NCBI RefSeq assembly: GCF_964355755.1
Contig: NC_092672.1
Location: 4,898,001-4,962,000, forward strand
DNA length: 64,000 nt
Direction of reading: 5' to 3'
Source of the DNA: Antedon mediterranea
Lineage: Eukaryota; Echinodermata; Crinoidea; Comatulida; Antedonidae
Below the pieces are notes generated by a model, which was given only the letters and a program-made list of their open reading frames with translations, was not told the origin of the DNA and did no database searches. Made by a program: the position numbers and the translations under genes. Of the stretch, positions 1 through 11,158 are shown one piece after another. The first letter of the stretch is position 1; each line of letters begins with the position of its first letter.

Positions 1-679
1 GTCTGCTAATGATTCAATATGCAAAATTTCTAAAAATAAGTTTTTCACATTTTCAAAGAAATCATTATGGTTTGAACTTTGAACCAACTTCCTGTAGATC
101 CTTCCAGCAAGAGGATGTCCATCGGAGGGAAACGTATTCTATAAAATAAAAAACAAAACAAGTAGTTAATAAAAAAAATATTTATGTTGTGGTTTATTCC
201 TGCTGCATAAAATACTATTTATAATTGTATACACTGCTAATTATTTTATTGGAAAAATCTTTGCTATACCAACGTCTTTACATCATATCCGAAGAACAGT
301 AAAGCATCTTGCATAAGGATGCAAATACTGAAGCAATATGGTACAGACAGGATGTCTTTTACATGCTATTCTGAAATACCATCATCATAAGAAACTCACT
401 TTAAAGTTTTCTTCGGTGACAGACTGACAATCATCTTTAAGTTTCTAAATAATGGAATTTGATAAAGAATATAATTATTGATTTATAACTCTAGGTAACG
501 AAGGTAACATCAACTGACATGACCAAGATCTTCACAAATCTCAACACAAGGACACGACATCTTAACTGATATTATAAAATGCTACCTACATTCATAAATG
601 GCTCCAATCTACTAGAAGCTGTCACCTTCTCCGATGTATTTTTTGGAGTCTCAGTTTCTTTGCTGGATTGGCCTCCCAT
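1..679 (-). CDS. 5' end of an unrecognised gene with a myristoylation-like N-terminus (partial)
   Basis: Two exons are visible: 679-590 (30 codons, phase 0) and 138 running off the window start (46 codons, open to the edge). The first begins MGGQSSKETE, so glycine 2 is followed by a small polar stretch, as in N-myristoylated proteins. It ends at a GTAGGT donor. The second has a TTTTATAG acceptor and reads NTFPSDGHPLAGRIYRKLVQ, then a helical, leucine-rich segment. An alternative donor 4 bases further on shifts the frame and hits a stop, which supports the phase-0 junction. I do not recognise the family. Helical-repeat proteins such as dymeclin or HID1 also start with MGS-type sequences, but the residues after that do not match. 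It is divergent from the first IgGFc gene at 2233. Confidence 0.6.
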
Positions 680-2232
680 ATTTTCATAAATAGGGTAGGA
701 CTACTAGATAGCCTGCATATGATACAGTCTTTTTTAAGATAAAAAATAAAAAACAAAATAAACATTTAAAAAAAAAATTATTTATAGGCCTAGGCCTATT
801 TTTTGCTTAGCATAAACCATTTTGCGACCGAATTTAAAGAACCGCGACCGATATCGTTAAAAACCATTTTAGCCTAGTACTCACTAACTTAATAAGTACT
901 AGGCCTAGGCCTAGGCCTAGGCCTGTCTATAGACTATAGTATAATATGATGCCTATTACTAATAAGAAGACTAACGCTAGCCTAAGGCATCTAGGCTGAG
1001 CTACACAATGCAAGTTATAATAAGACAAATCTAAAAGTTCACTGCTTACTTATACACCTATGGAATTTTATAATGTTTACAAGTTCATACTCGATATGTT
1101 TTGAAAAGAGCTAGGCCTAGGCCTACGATGGACACGTACAAAGGAGGAGAAGAGCGACGAGGAGGAGGCAGACGACGGCAGGGATCATTAAAAAAAAAAC
1201 GAAAATATTATGGCACGCCAAGGCGGACATAACTAATTTAGATTCAAATTAGATTTAAAAGGTTTTTAAAAAATTCTTGAATAACAATAATAATAATTAA
1301 GTCATACTCGTAAGCATTTGCATCTAATTATTAATTATATCATATAGGCCTGGTCTAGATCCATTTCATTTATTTCACTTTACTAGTAGTAGTACCGGTA
1401 GTAGGCCAAGGCGCGCCTATAGTTCTAGTTACTAATAGTAATACGTAGGCCTATATAAAGTGGAGGAGCCTAAAAAATGATTGAGCATAACTTGTAATAA
1501 TGACGTGAAAAGGCTCCTCAAAGAAAAAATATAAAATATAAATAATATAACAAAATTAGGAACTCCAAAAAAAAAACAATGTAGCCTATAAACGACATTC
1601 AACAATAAACTTTAGACAAAAACGTTTCATCCAGTCCATTTTATGTTTTAAAAAGAGATAATATTCTACATACAAATGTCCATTATAAATTCCTGTTTTT
1701 TTATCCTGGAATCAAAGTTACAAAAAATGAATGTTTTGCAATGACGTCACTTATGTCCATGACAATAGTAACGACTCGCCAATTGTCAAAATATTCGTTA
1801 AAAAGTAAAATTTGTTTAGAAGTTTTAATCACTAGGATTGATTGAATCAACCATTTATTTATTCATTCATTCATTTTGTTACTTAATCAACAATTTCACC
1901 AGTTGTGACGTACGTACCACTATTCTGTATTGCCATTTTTAGATAGCACGGAACTAGTTCCTGGACAAATACTTTTTTTCTTAAATAACTTGTTGTACGA
2001 TTGAACAGGACGACCTCTTTTTCATCGACTAAAATCAAAAGCTGTCGACGTACTTTTGTTCTGACATACCTAATACAGTATTTCAAAGCTTTTGTTGTAC
2101 AGTATCACCGGCCCTGTATTGTTGTTAACGATTTGGATCAATGATTCGTAAAATGTACAAGTCGATCGAGTTTATAATCTTCTAAAAACGATTTCCTATG
2201 TGTGTCTCAGTTGTAAACTAGGGGGAAACATT
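680..2232. other. intergenic, divergent promoter region, no gene seen
   Basis: This stretch separates the minus-strand partial gene from the first IgGFc-like gene. It holds clusters of the AGGCCT palindrome (about 786-800, 898-925, 1110-1126, 1440-1452) and a purine-rich GGAGGA stretch near 1142-1180. I see no convincing coding exon. The 67-codon minus ORF at 1883-2086 has no recognisable content. Promoters for both flanking genes should lie here, but no clear TATA box stands out. Confidence 0.5.
898..926. repeat. (AGGCCT)n short tandem repeat
   Basis: About four and a half head-to-tail units of the palindromic hexamer AGGCCT. The same hexamer, usually as TAGGCCTA, occurs as single or paired units at dozens of places in the window. 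Confidence 0.85.
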
Positions 2233-2639
2233 ATGGCGAATGTCATTTTCATGTGCATTTTTAGTTTGTTTTCATTATGCTTCTCTGCACAAACAGGTAA
2301 GTGAAAGAAAAAGACAGTGACAGCGATTTTGTGGTAGGCCTAGCATTACAATACAGAGTGGCTTGTAATTTGTTTTGTAAACGTTCTGGCATTACGGTAC
2401 ATTAGTATACACCTATCTTTCCAGCCGATTCTCGGTACTTCTATCATAGGAATATTTGGTAACATCACATGTGTTTCACATGTATATGCCTATCTAGTAG
2501 TAACTTAATCCTTAACCTAACCTTACATTACATGATACAATCATCACTTGTTATATAGGCCTAAATGTTACCAAATATTCCTATGATACTTCGGAAATAG
2601 ATAGTATGTGGAGATACAGCATTGGGAATCTAATTTAAC

Positions 2640-2684
<45 letters not shown>

Positions 2685-4971
2685 TCAGTGTAAATTTGTC
2701 TCTATAAGTAAAGCCAGACCCAAAGTAATGAAGCTTTCCATTTTCTATCTCGCAGATAGCAACGAATTCGTATTTCCACTCCATATTCCAACACTAACTC
2801 AAAATGTGCCAAACCTGTTGTTTATCAATGAAGGAGAGACGGTCGGCAGGGCTTCAATCTCTATACCTCAGCTTTCTATAATTGAAGATATTTCTGTAGT
2901 TTCGCAAGAAATATTTTTGCTGTACTATGCATTACGAGAAATCTTAAAAGAAAATGACATCATACTTACTATCTTCATTCGCACTTCTGGTACAATTCGT
3001 CCTTATGCATCCCTCCGGCAATCACATCCGTCAATCTCAATTCAACCCATTTCATCTGCTGGAAAAGAGTACCACTTGTACGACTCAAAAGGTTACGATC
3101 TTAATTTCTACTGCCTAGATATTCTGTCACTTCACAACAATACGAAAGTTGAAATAATCCAAACCATACATGCAGGAAAATCGTCGAGTGTCGAGACTAC
3201 TGATATCACTTTGGACGAATTTCAAACAAACAGAATTTGCTTAATTTCTGAAAATACCCGTGTAGTATCGTCGACCCCATTCGTCTTAACTATTAGCGGT
3301 GACTACGAAATGACTGAAAACCCTAGTCTAATTGACATGCTTGTCGCGTATTCTTATTGGGGCAAAACTTTTACAGTTTATCCTCTTCAGCATCAGCAAA
3401 AGTTTCGAACATTTTGTCGAATATTTTGCGTCAAAAATGACTGTACTGTTTATTATCAGGATCAGACTGAACTAATTATTTCTGCAGACACCTACATGGA
3501 TGTTGAAGTAATGGATCCTTTTATTCTAGTCTCCAACACACCAGTCTTTGTCACTCTCTCAGCGTTTGAAAAATTGCCATTTTACAATACGACACACGAA
3601 GAAGTTAAGATTGACCCGACTTTAAACATGCCTGTTATGCCATCTGAGCAGTACATTTCTAAAATATATATTAACCCCTCCAGTGAATCAAATGAAAGTG
3701 CCATAATATGTACAAAGTGTTCATGGCTCTCACATATTACCTTTGACGATGAGGCGTTGGCCAGTAAACTAGACGTGGAAATAACAACGATAAAAAACGA
3801 TTCGAACGATTGTGTTATTACAGTACCAATAAAACCAGAAACAACACACAAGGTGCGTTCACATTTACAAAGCGCTAGTTTTACCGCAGTGATCAACATT
3901 TCTAATGTGAACACAGATTACGTTTATGTGGTCCATGGTTTTGACAAAACTCTGAACTGTAAGACTGTCATTTTTGGTCATGACATCTATGAACATGAAT
4001 GTGACGTCATCGTTTTCGAGAAAAACACATCTTGCTCAGGTCCACCACTGGATTGCTATCAAGAAGAAGAAACATGCAGCTTCTGTTTACGGCTATGTGA
4101 GTCGAGTTACAATGTTAATTTTTACGTATAGTTTAACCAAATTTTCTATCCGAAAGATGGTGTTCTGTGGTAGCAGGCTACAGATACAAACGAGACGAAG
4201 AATAATAACATAATAACAATAAATAATACATTTTTGAAGAAATAATAATATGGTTATTTTTTTTAGATGGTTTGATTGGTTTAGGTATCGGTTCTGCTGC
4301 ATCCACTATTATCATCAATGTCATTTGTCAAGTGTGGTACTGGCCCAAACGAACAAGGTAAATAATATTCTTAACTGAGCTAGCTGAAAGGTAGAATTGG
4401 TCTAGGACCAACTTGAAAACAAATAGTTTGAGTAACTCAATGTTGTAATGTTTCTTTCTTAGTTTTTTTTTCTTTTATTGCCCAAAATATAAGATATAAA
4501 CATTGTAACATAAATAAAACATAAAGTATCAAGGGAAGATAATATCTTATACTATAATGAACTGTTCACAAACCATTTATGCTCTAAAGGCTCTCAATGG
4601 GCTAGAATGACAATTTGCGCACGAAACTATATGTGCCTGTGTTCGGTTAGGCAATCCGTCTACAACCAGGCGTAGACGGACTGCCACAATAAGAATAAGG
4701 TACAAATTTTCTTTTTTTTTCATTATAACATTATAGGAAGAAGGAAATGAAAATGATAACAAAGAAGGTGAAAGAAAGGGAAGAAGAAATGGAAAGAGAT
4801 GAAAGACATCGAATTAGAAATGCAGAAATCTTTCAAGAAAGAAGACGAATAGCGGAACGTATTATACAAAAACCTACTGACAACACCATGTTTTACAAAT
4901 TGATTGCCGATCTGGGAGGAGAACCGAACGAGCCGAATGGCTCGGCCGTTAAAACAGGGTTACCATCATAA
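2233..4971 (+). CDS. IgGFc-binding-like type I membrane protein A (divergent paralogue)
   Basis: Exons 2233-2296, 2756-4096, 4267-4357 and 4737-4971 give 576 residues (intron phases 1,1,2). Exon 1 encodes a signal peptide ending near CFSAQT. Exon 2 encodes the whole ectodomain, starting DSNEFVFPLH, which corresponds to the GKEF start of the IgGFc-binding N-terminal family seen in the next gene. The internal ATG at 2728 lies before the acceptor at 2755 and is not used in this model. Shared landmarks are SYWGKTF and a closing Cys cluster (CSFC). Exon 3 encodes a single membrane span (about residues 469-490). The tail (about 499-576) is highly charged, Lys/Glu/Arg-rich and probably helical. The domain is weaker than in the two paralogues: the GGFLxLP and FSGN landmarks are absent. 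Ligand and role are unknown; adhesion or recognition is an inference. A poly(A) signal AATAAA lies at 5144. Confidence 0.78.
2642..2685. repeat. (GATT)n microsatellite
   Basis: About eleven copies of the tetranucleotide TGAT/GATT inside intron 1 of IgGFc-like gene A, just upstream of the exon 2 acceptor. Confidence 0.95.
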
Positions 4972-5743
4972 AACCCGCGATTGGTGATCATTCTGTGACC
5001 TCAGAAACTTTTTTAAAATATCATTTTCACTTCTAAGTTAAAAGTTTGAGAATTTTAGTTTTTTTTTCTGGGCGCATCAATATCTTCGACCAACCGCCTG
5101 TGTAAATTTAATCCTATTTCACCGGAATTGAGTGTTTAAAACAAATAAAACCAGGGAAAAGTAAAATTACATTGTAATTTAACTCTTCCTTGATAAAACC
5201 ATGTAAAAATGGGATATACCCTCTGCACCTTTATTTTGATAAATGTAAAGTATATTGTCTAGATGGTTTTTTAAAATAACCTAGAATATAAAAATCTAAC
5301 GATAGTCTAAAGAGTATCTATTAACAGAAGAAAATATCACATAATACCATGATTATGCGTTTTATTGTTACACCTTTATAGCCTAACTTCTATCAATTTA
5401 AAATTCAATGCAAAACATTGATACAACGTGGGATGTCATGCGGATACCACTTTGACAATAATCTTCAAAAAATCTTTTATAAAACGGAATAAACCTCAAT
5501 AATAGAAATCCTATACAAACATAATCCAAGCAACAACGTTTGAATCTAATAATCAGATTTGGTTAGACTTGAAAGTGCTGTTTTTAAAGTTCCTTTTACC
5601 GTGGTTAGCCAAGCGAAACACCGTGGAATGAACAAAAACTAAATATACTGTTATTTGACTTTTAATGGGGTTCTTGGTGGGGTTTATAATACCTTTCACT
5701 GTACACTAAAATGTCAATTCTGGCATGAAATAATACTTAGAGG
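4972..5743. other. 3' UTR of gene A and intergenic spacer
   Basis: The candidate poly(A) signal AATAAA at 5144-5149 would end gene A about 200 bases past its stop. The rest is unremarkable AT-rich sequence up to the start of gene B. Another gene is not visible. Confidence 0.5.
5144..5149 (+). terminator. candidate poly(A) signal of gene A
   Basis: First canonical AATAAA downstream of the gene A stop codon at 4971. Assigned by position only. Confidence 0.45.
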
Positions 5744-8700
5744 ATGGTAGGCCTACTATTGAAAACATGGATGATCGGTTTGGCGACACTAGTATGGAGT
5801 TCTGCTTGTCATGGTAAGACTTGGACCTGAACCTATTATATGTTAGGCCTAAATAGTAGAGATCAGTTATTTCAGAAAAGCCTGTCAGGGCCTTTGTAAC
5901 TTGAATTTCGGCCCGCATTATGAATTAATATTTTAGGCTAGTATAAAAAGACCTAATGAATATAGTTGTTTAGACTTCAGCCATTTCTAACAATGTTGGC
6001 TCACTAATATAAGTTTGGTGGCACTTATGACCTAGAGACCAAAACTAATAAAGCATCGTTATATGAAATAGATAGTTTAAAGATGCTGTTCCGAAACATA
6101 GACCAAATAATGAGTGTTAAAGTTATCTAAAAACGTAATATAAACCAATGTGGATTACATTAATTAAAACGTACACATTAGGCCTACACGTCACTATCAA
6201 TTTTTTTTTTCAATAGCGGAATATTGCTAAAACATAAACTGTTTAGATTTACTATATGATTATACGTGTTCTCCTATGATGTACAGACACGATTCTGTCA
6301 TATAAGTTACAGAATTAACAAAGTAATAGACAAAGCATGAAGAGATGCAAATGTAATCTTTACAAAGTGTTCAATCTGTCGGTGTACCATGACAGCGTTG
6401 ATACCCATTGTACAAATACAATTCACGTTTTAGGTTTTATTTAAATTATAAAGTTAGACTACGGTGTACCATGACAGCGTTGATACCCATTGTACAAATA
6501 CAATTCACGTTTTAGGTTTTATCTAAATTATGAAGTTAGACTCGGTGTACCATGACAGCGTTGATACCCATTGTACAAATACAATTCACGTTTTAGGTTT
6601 TATCTAAATTATAAAGTTAGACTACGGTGTACCATGACAGCGTTGATACCCATTGTACAAATACAATTCACGTTTTAGGTTTTATCTAAATTATAAAGTT
6701 AGACTACGGTGTACCATGACAGCGTTGATACCCATTGTACAAATACAATTCACGTTTTAGGTTTTATCTAAATTATAAAGTTAGACTACGGTGTACCATG
6801 ACAGCGTTGATACCCATTGTACAAATACAATTCACGTTTTAGGTTTTATTTAAATTATAAAGTTAGAGTAAATCTAGTAGGCTAGTTCCGTAATAATTTG
6901 TTGATTGTCATTATAGTTATAGTCATAGTATCTTTATTATGTCAATTAAAAAGATTTAACAGAAATTTCTGGCATATCTATTTCTAAATCATTTCTATGC
7001 TTGTTTTTGTTTTATGTAAAGCGTGGTTCCCACTAGCGACGCAACGCAAGGACGTAACGCAACACAAGTGAATTGACCAATCACAAGCGATGGCTTATTC
7101 GCTTGTGATTGCTAACTGTCTATAACTTCGCTTGTCATTGGTTAAAACGTTTGCGTTGCGTTTACGTCCTTGCGTTACGTTCTAGTGGGAACCAAGCTTT
7201 ATTTATGATTTTTGTATTATTGTATTTCTTTATCTGGAAAATAAATGAATATGAATATGAATAGTATAATAAAAAAACAGTTAAAATGCACACAAAATTG
7301 CACCAACACAGAAAAGCACTAAAACAACACAAAAGCAACAGAATTCTCTCATAAAAAGTGAGATTAGATTAAAGATTAAAATGACTTATTATATTAATTA
7401 TTCAATATTGCACATTTATGGTAATTAAAATAAGTTTATATATTTACCACGATGAATATGAAACTATATCTCTCCTGAAGATAAAAAAAAAATTACAGAT
7501 GATATCCTGTAAAGAATAGATTACAGGTTCGAATCTTGCCAAAAACATTATTGTATACTGCATTTTGATGAGATTTGCCCGATACTCAGATACCAATGAC
7601 AATGATTACATTTCAGAACTGTTTAAAAGATATATATTTGCTTTTTCGTAATAATATTATGAAAAATATTTAAATAAAATAAGTATATTATATGCGATGA
7701 TTATATAGGAGCACTGAACGCTAGGCCAGTGATCTGGAGGTCGTGGGCTCGAGAATTACTTATATTCTTAAATTTACTTAATAGTATAAAGTACAAATTA
7801 CGTCAGAGTAGGGCAAAACATATGAACAGCACTGTTTCTATAATGCAACACAAAGATAATTCTAATTGTACTTATCGAACACATACTTTTTTGTTTAGTT
7901 ATCTTTAAACTTCTTTTCATTTTCTAGGAGAAGCAACAACTGGAAAAGAATTCATTGCGATGTTTCTTCAGATGAACGTAATAGAAAAAGACCCAACATT
8001 CATCGTGAGCACTACCGAATTGAGTACAGTGGTTACAATAACTATTCCAAAACTAGATTATACACAGGTGTATAACGTTCCTCAAAGCTCTAAACTGGAG
8101 GTTTCTGTGCCAAAATCAATAGTACCGACTTCTGATGGCGTCGATAAGTTAGGAATTTTCATAAACAGTTCGAATCCGATAACTTTATGGGGAGTTCATG
8201 ACGCAAGTGACAGGTCAGTGGACGGGTTTCTTGTTCTCCCTACAGACGTTTTAGGTCGTGAATATTTCGGCGTTTCTTTTGAGCCGCATTCAGGCGCAGA
8301 ACTTGGAGTTGTCGCAGTTGAAGATAGTACAAGCATATTAATTAATTTTAACCAGCGGTACTTTTATAAAACACAGTTTATATATCCTAGAATACCACTG
8401 AGAATTACACTTAATAGATTTGAAACGCTTTTTATTACTTCGTATGATGATCTTACTGGGATTCGTGTGACAGCATCTGCGCCGGTGGCGGCATTTTCGG
8501 GAAATCAATGCACGTTCATACCAGTTACGTCAAATCATTGCGATTACACCGTGACGCAGTTGATACCCTTTAGCAGATGGGGGATGAACTACATCGTTAC
8601 GTCATTCTTAGGACACACGGATTATATCATCAAAATCGTGGCTGGTCGTATGGGTACAACTGTCAACATTGGTGAAGGAAAACATCGGTACGAACTCAAC

Positions 8701-10113
8701 CAACTGCAGTCTGTGACTTTAAATCTGCACTCTAGTGAAGTTATTACTGCTTCTCATCCGATCATGGTTGCGCAATTCACTTATGCGCAGGCTCTGGTTG
8801 ATGGAACTAGTCATGCCGCGATGACCGTTATTCCATCAGTACGTCAATACACCAACTCCGCTGTCATTGCTACTATGGTCGACGACCAACTAACTCAACA
8901 TTTCTTTAGTCTTGTTTCAGCTTGTTACAACTTTCAAAACCAGTATATTCTTCTTAACGGAATGCCGATAGACTTTAATACTACAAATATATACTTATCA
9001 GACGCGGAATATTGCACGAGCAAAATGGTGCTTAATTCGAACTACAATACAATCACAACTTCTGCACCAGATGCATTGTTTTATGCTGTCATAAATGAAC
9101 GCTCCGAATTTTTCTCAACTGCAAGAGTTGCTAATTTCCAATTACCGCAAGCAACATGTGTGACAACTAATGAGTATGACGTGAATGTAACTCATGAATG
9201 TGACGAAGAAGTTGTCATTTTTACATATTCTTGCCCAGAACCATGTCCAGTTGATGATGAAGAAGAATTGATATGTGGTACTTGTTTTGATGGATGTAAG
9301 TATCGTTCTCTCTACCAATACTTTTATTTATGAATCATATGCAAAAGCCCATCTGGTAGTGAAGTGCATGTGTACAGTTTTAGCATCTATAATTAATTAG
9401 CGCGGAAATTACTTCAGTTACCTGATCGGATCTGAAAAGTATACAATCTGTGACATCCTTCTCTTTTCAGATGCTATATTTCTTGTCATATTGTTATCAT
9501 CTGGGCTGACCATTTGTGTCGATCAGTTCATCAAGTGTTGCCGGGCTGGTGGCCAGGAAGAATGGTAAGTTGCAATAATTATATAATGAACAGAAGACTA
9601 AATATTTTTTTCACACGAGTTGTTTTTTCTTTCGATAAATACGTATAAATATTATCTTATTGCACTTTTATTCCTCGACATGACTACTAACAACGCGTTA
9701 TTGTACTAGTTCGTTGCAAATAAAAGCCCTGTCTACACTATAAAACTTTATGCAAAATGTGATGTGTCTATATATGGATATAATGATGTCATATCACTAC
9801 CATATTTAAGCACATCACACTTTTTTGTCAAACTAGTTTGAAAGTGCAGACAGGGCTTTAGAGTTTAGAGAGTTTAGAAAAGAGTGTCATACTTCTCGCG
9901 ATACGATTCTAGTATTATGTTATTCTATCAAAACTATGAACAAATTGTTTATACTGTATATTACTGTTTATCAATTACAGGGAAGTGGAGGATTGGAAAA
10001 GAAGGGCTGCCATGATGCAGAAAGCATTCGACACTGGTGCCTGGGATCGTCAACTTGAAATCATTAGGAAAAATGAAAGAAAGAAATTAGAAATTGAATT
10101 CGGTGACGCTTGA
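5744..10113 (+). CDS. IgGFc-binding-domain type I membrane protein B
   Basis: Exons 5744-5813, 7928-9295, 9471-9564 and 9981-10113 join in phases 1,1,2 to give 554 residues. Exon 1 is a signal peptide ending near SSACH. Exon 2 is the ectodomain. It opens with GEATTGKEFIAMF and carries hallmarks of the IgGFc-binding N-terminal domain family: GFLVLPTDVLG, VAVEDST, AAFSGNQC, CDYTVTQLIPFSRWG and a C-terminal cysteine-rich end (CPEPCPVDD, CGTCFDG). Exon 3 gives one membrane span (about 480-500) followed by KCC. The tail (about 511-554) is short, charged and helical (KRRAAMMQKAFD). The in-frame ATG at 7960 is internal; the real start is exon 1. Named from the mucin-like IgG-Fc binding protein FCGBP, but the ligand in invertebrates is not established. 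The domain assignment is firm; the function is not. Confidence 0.88.
6380..6868. repeat. 82-bp minisatellite, six copies
   Basis: Six almost identical head-to-tail units begin at 6380, 6462, 6543, 6625, 6707 and 6789, each opening CGGTGTACCATGACAGCG. One unit is a base shorter. They lie in intron 1 of IgGFc-like gene B. The near identity implies recent expansion or homogenisation. Confidence 0.95.
7017..7201. mobile_element. MITE-2 copy (185 bp, long TIRs)
   Basis: Starts TAAAGCGTGGTTCCCACTAG and ends with the inverted counterpart CTAGTGGGAACCAAGCTTTA. The inverted arms continue inward through the ACGCAA/TTGCGT and GGACGTAA segments. In intron 1 of gene B. No coding capacity. Confidence 0.9.
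9726..9860. mobile_element. MITE-1 copy
   Basis: Ends GCCCTGTCTACACTATAAAA and TGCAGACAGGGCTTTA, with the family interior ATGATGTCATATCACTACC. In intron 3 of gene B. Confidence 0.85.
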
Positions 10114-10199
10114 ACAACAATGCGGTGACGCTTAGAACAATTCGATGACACTTAGAACAATTCGGTGACGCTTGAACAATTCGGTGACGCTTGAACAAT
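10098..10199 (+). repeat. tandem duplication of the gene B stop-codon region
   Basis: The final coding bases GGTGACGCTTGAACAA recur four more times downstream, with small variations, in units of about 19-21 bases. The first unit contains the last codons and stop of gene B; the others are in the 3' UTR. Confidence 0.85.
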
Positions 10200-11158
10200 T
10201 TGTGTATTGAAATAGATCAACATGAATGAAATGAGGTTGTAGGCCTATGCCTTCTTTATTGTTTAATTATATAATATTAACAAGGTAATACAATACAAAA
10301 CGTTAATAACCTACAAATAACATGTTATATTGGTTGTATTCATACAGTTATAAAATATTCTAAAAATTAAAATCCCACCTTTGGCTCAAACTAGGATATA
10401 TTGCCAATTAAAAAGTTTTAAACTTACCAAAACACGAGCATAAAATAATCTTTTATATTGATGAACAGGTTTCAATTGATAATTGCATAACAACTTTAAA
10501 ATGAATTAAAATTCGTATGCAGATCAATCGGTCCCTATTAGTTTATATGAAATTAATTTACTTGATGTGTACGATTGATTAAGGCACATTGTATTGTTCA
10601 TTAATTTACATTCTGTTTCAGTCGCAACAATACCTTCTGACTATGATCAAATTCTCCTATTAACAAACGTTAAAATAAACCTAGGCCTACTGTTTAGCTA
10701 ATGATATTTTCACCCTATAGAAGCTTTCCTTTACCACAAAAAAAGTCGTTAGGCCCCATAATAAACTCATAAAAACATAATTCCAAAACGTCATATTTTC
10801 AATACAGACTTTTTTAAATATTTAAATGAATTGTATAGTCGCGCAATCCATAACCTGAAAAAAAATACTAATATTTCTTTGAATGCATTTCAGGTGCAAC
10901 GTCACACAGAAGCTGTTTAAAGTAAAAATATTTATATAAAACTATCTATAATCAATACAACGTTAATAACAAGTAGCATAACAAAACTCATATAAAATAG
11001 GCTAAATACTTTAATTAATAAAAGGATACCGTAATACATAGGTCTACTGTACAGCATGGTTAGGAATAAAGAACTACGTTTGATACATTATTCTTGTCTT
11101 TCTATTTTAAGCCTGTAAAATCATCCTTTGTGTAAGAAGAATGACCACCTGTGTGTAA
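10114..11158. other. overlapping 3' ends of convergent genes B and C
   Basis: AT-rich sequence between the tail-to-tail stops of IgGFc-like genes B (+) and C (-). Candidate poly(A) signals are AATAAA at 10674 for B and its complement TTTATT near 10255 for C, so the two 3' UTRs may overlap. No coding sequence seen. Confidence 0.4.

Noticed and set aside
7500-7545. tRNA-like GGTTCGAATC near 7527
   Set aside because: Only a B-box-like stretch is present. No acceptor or anticodon stem can be drawn.
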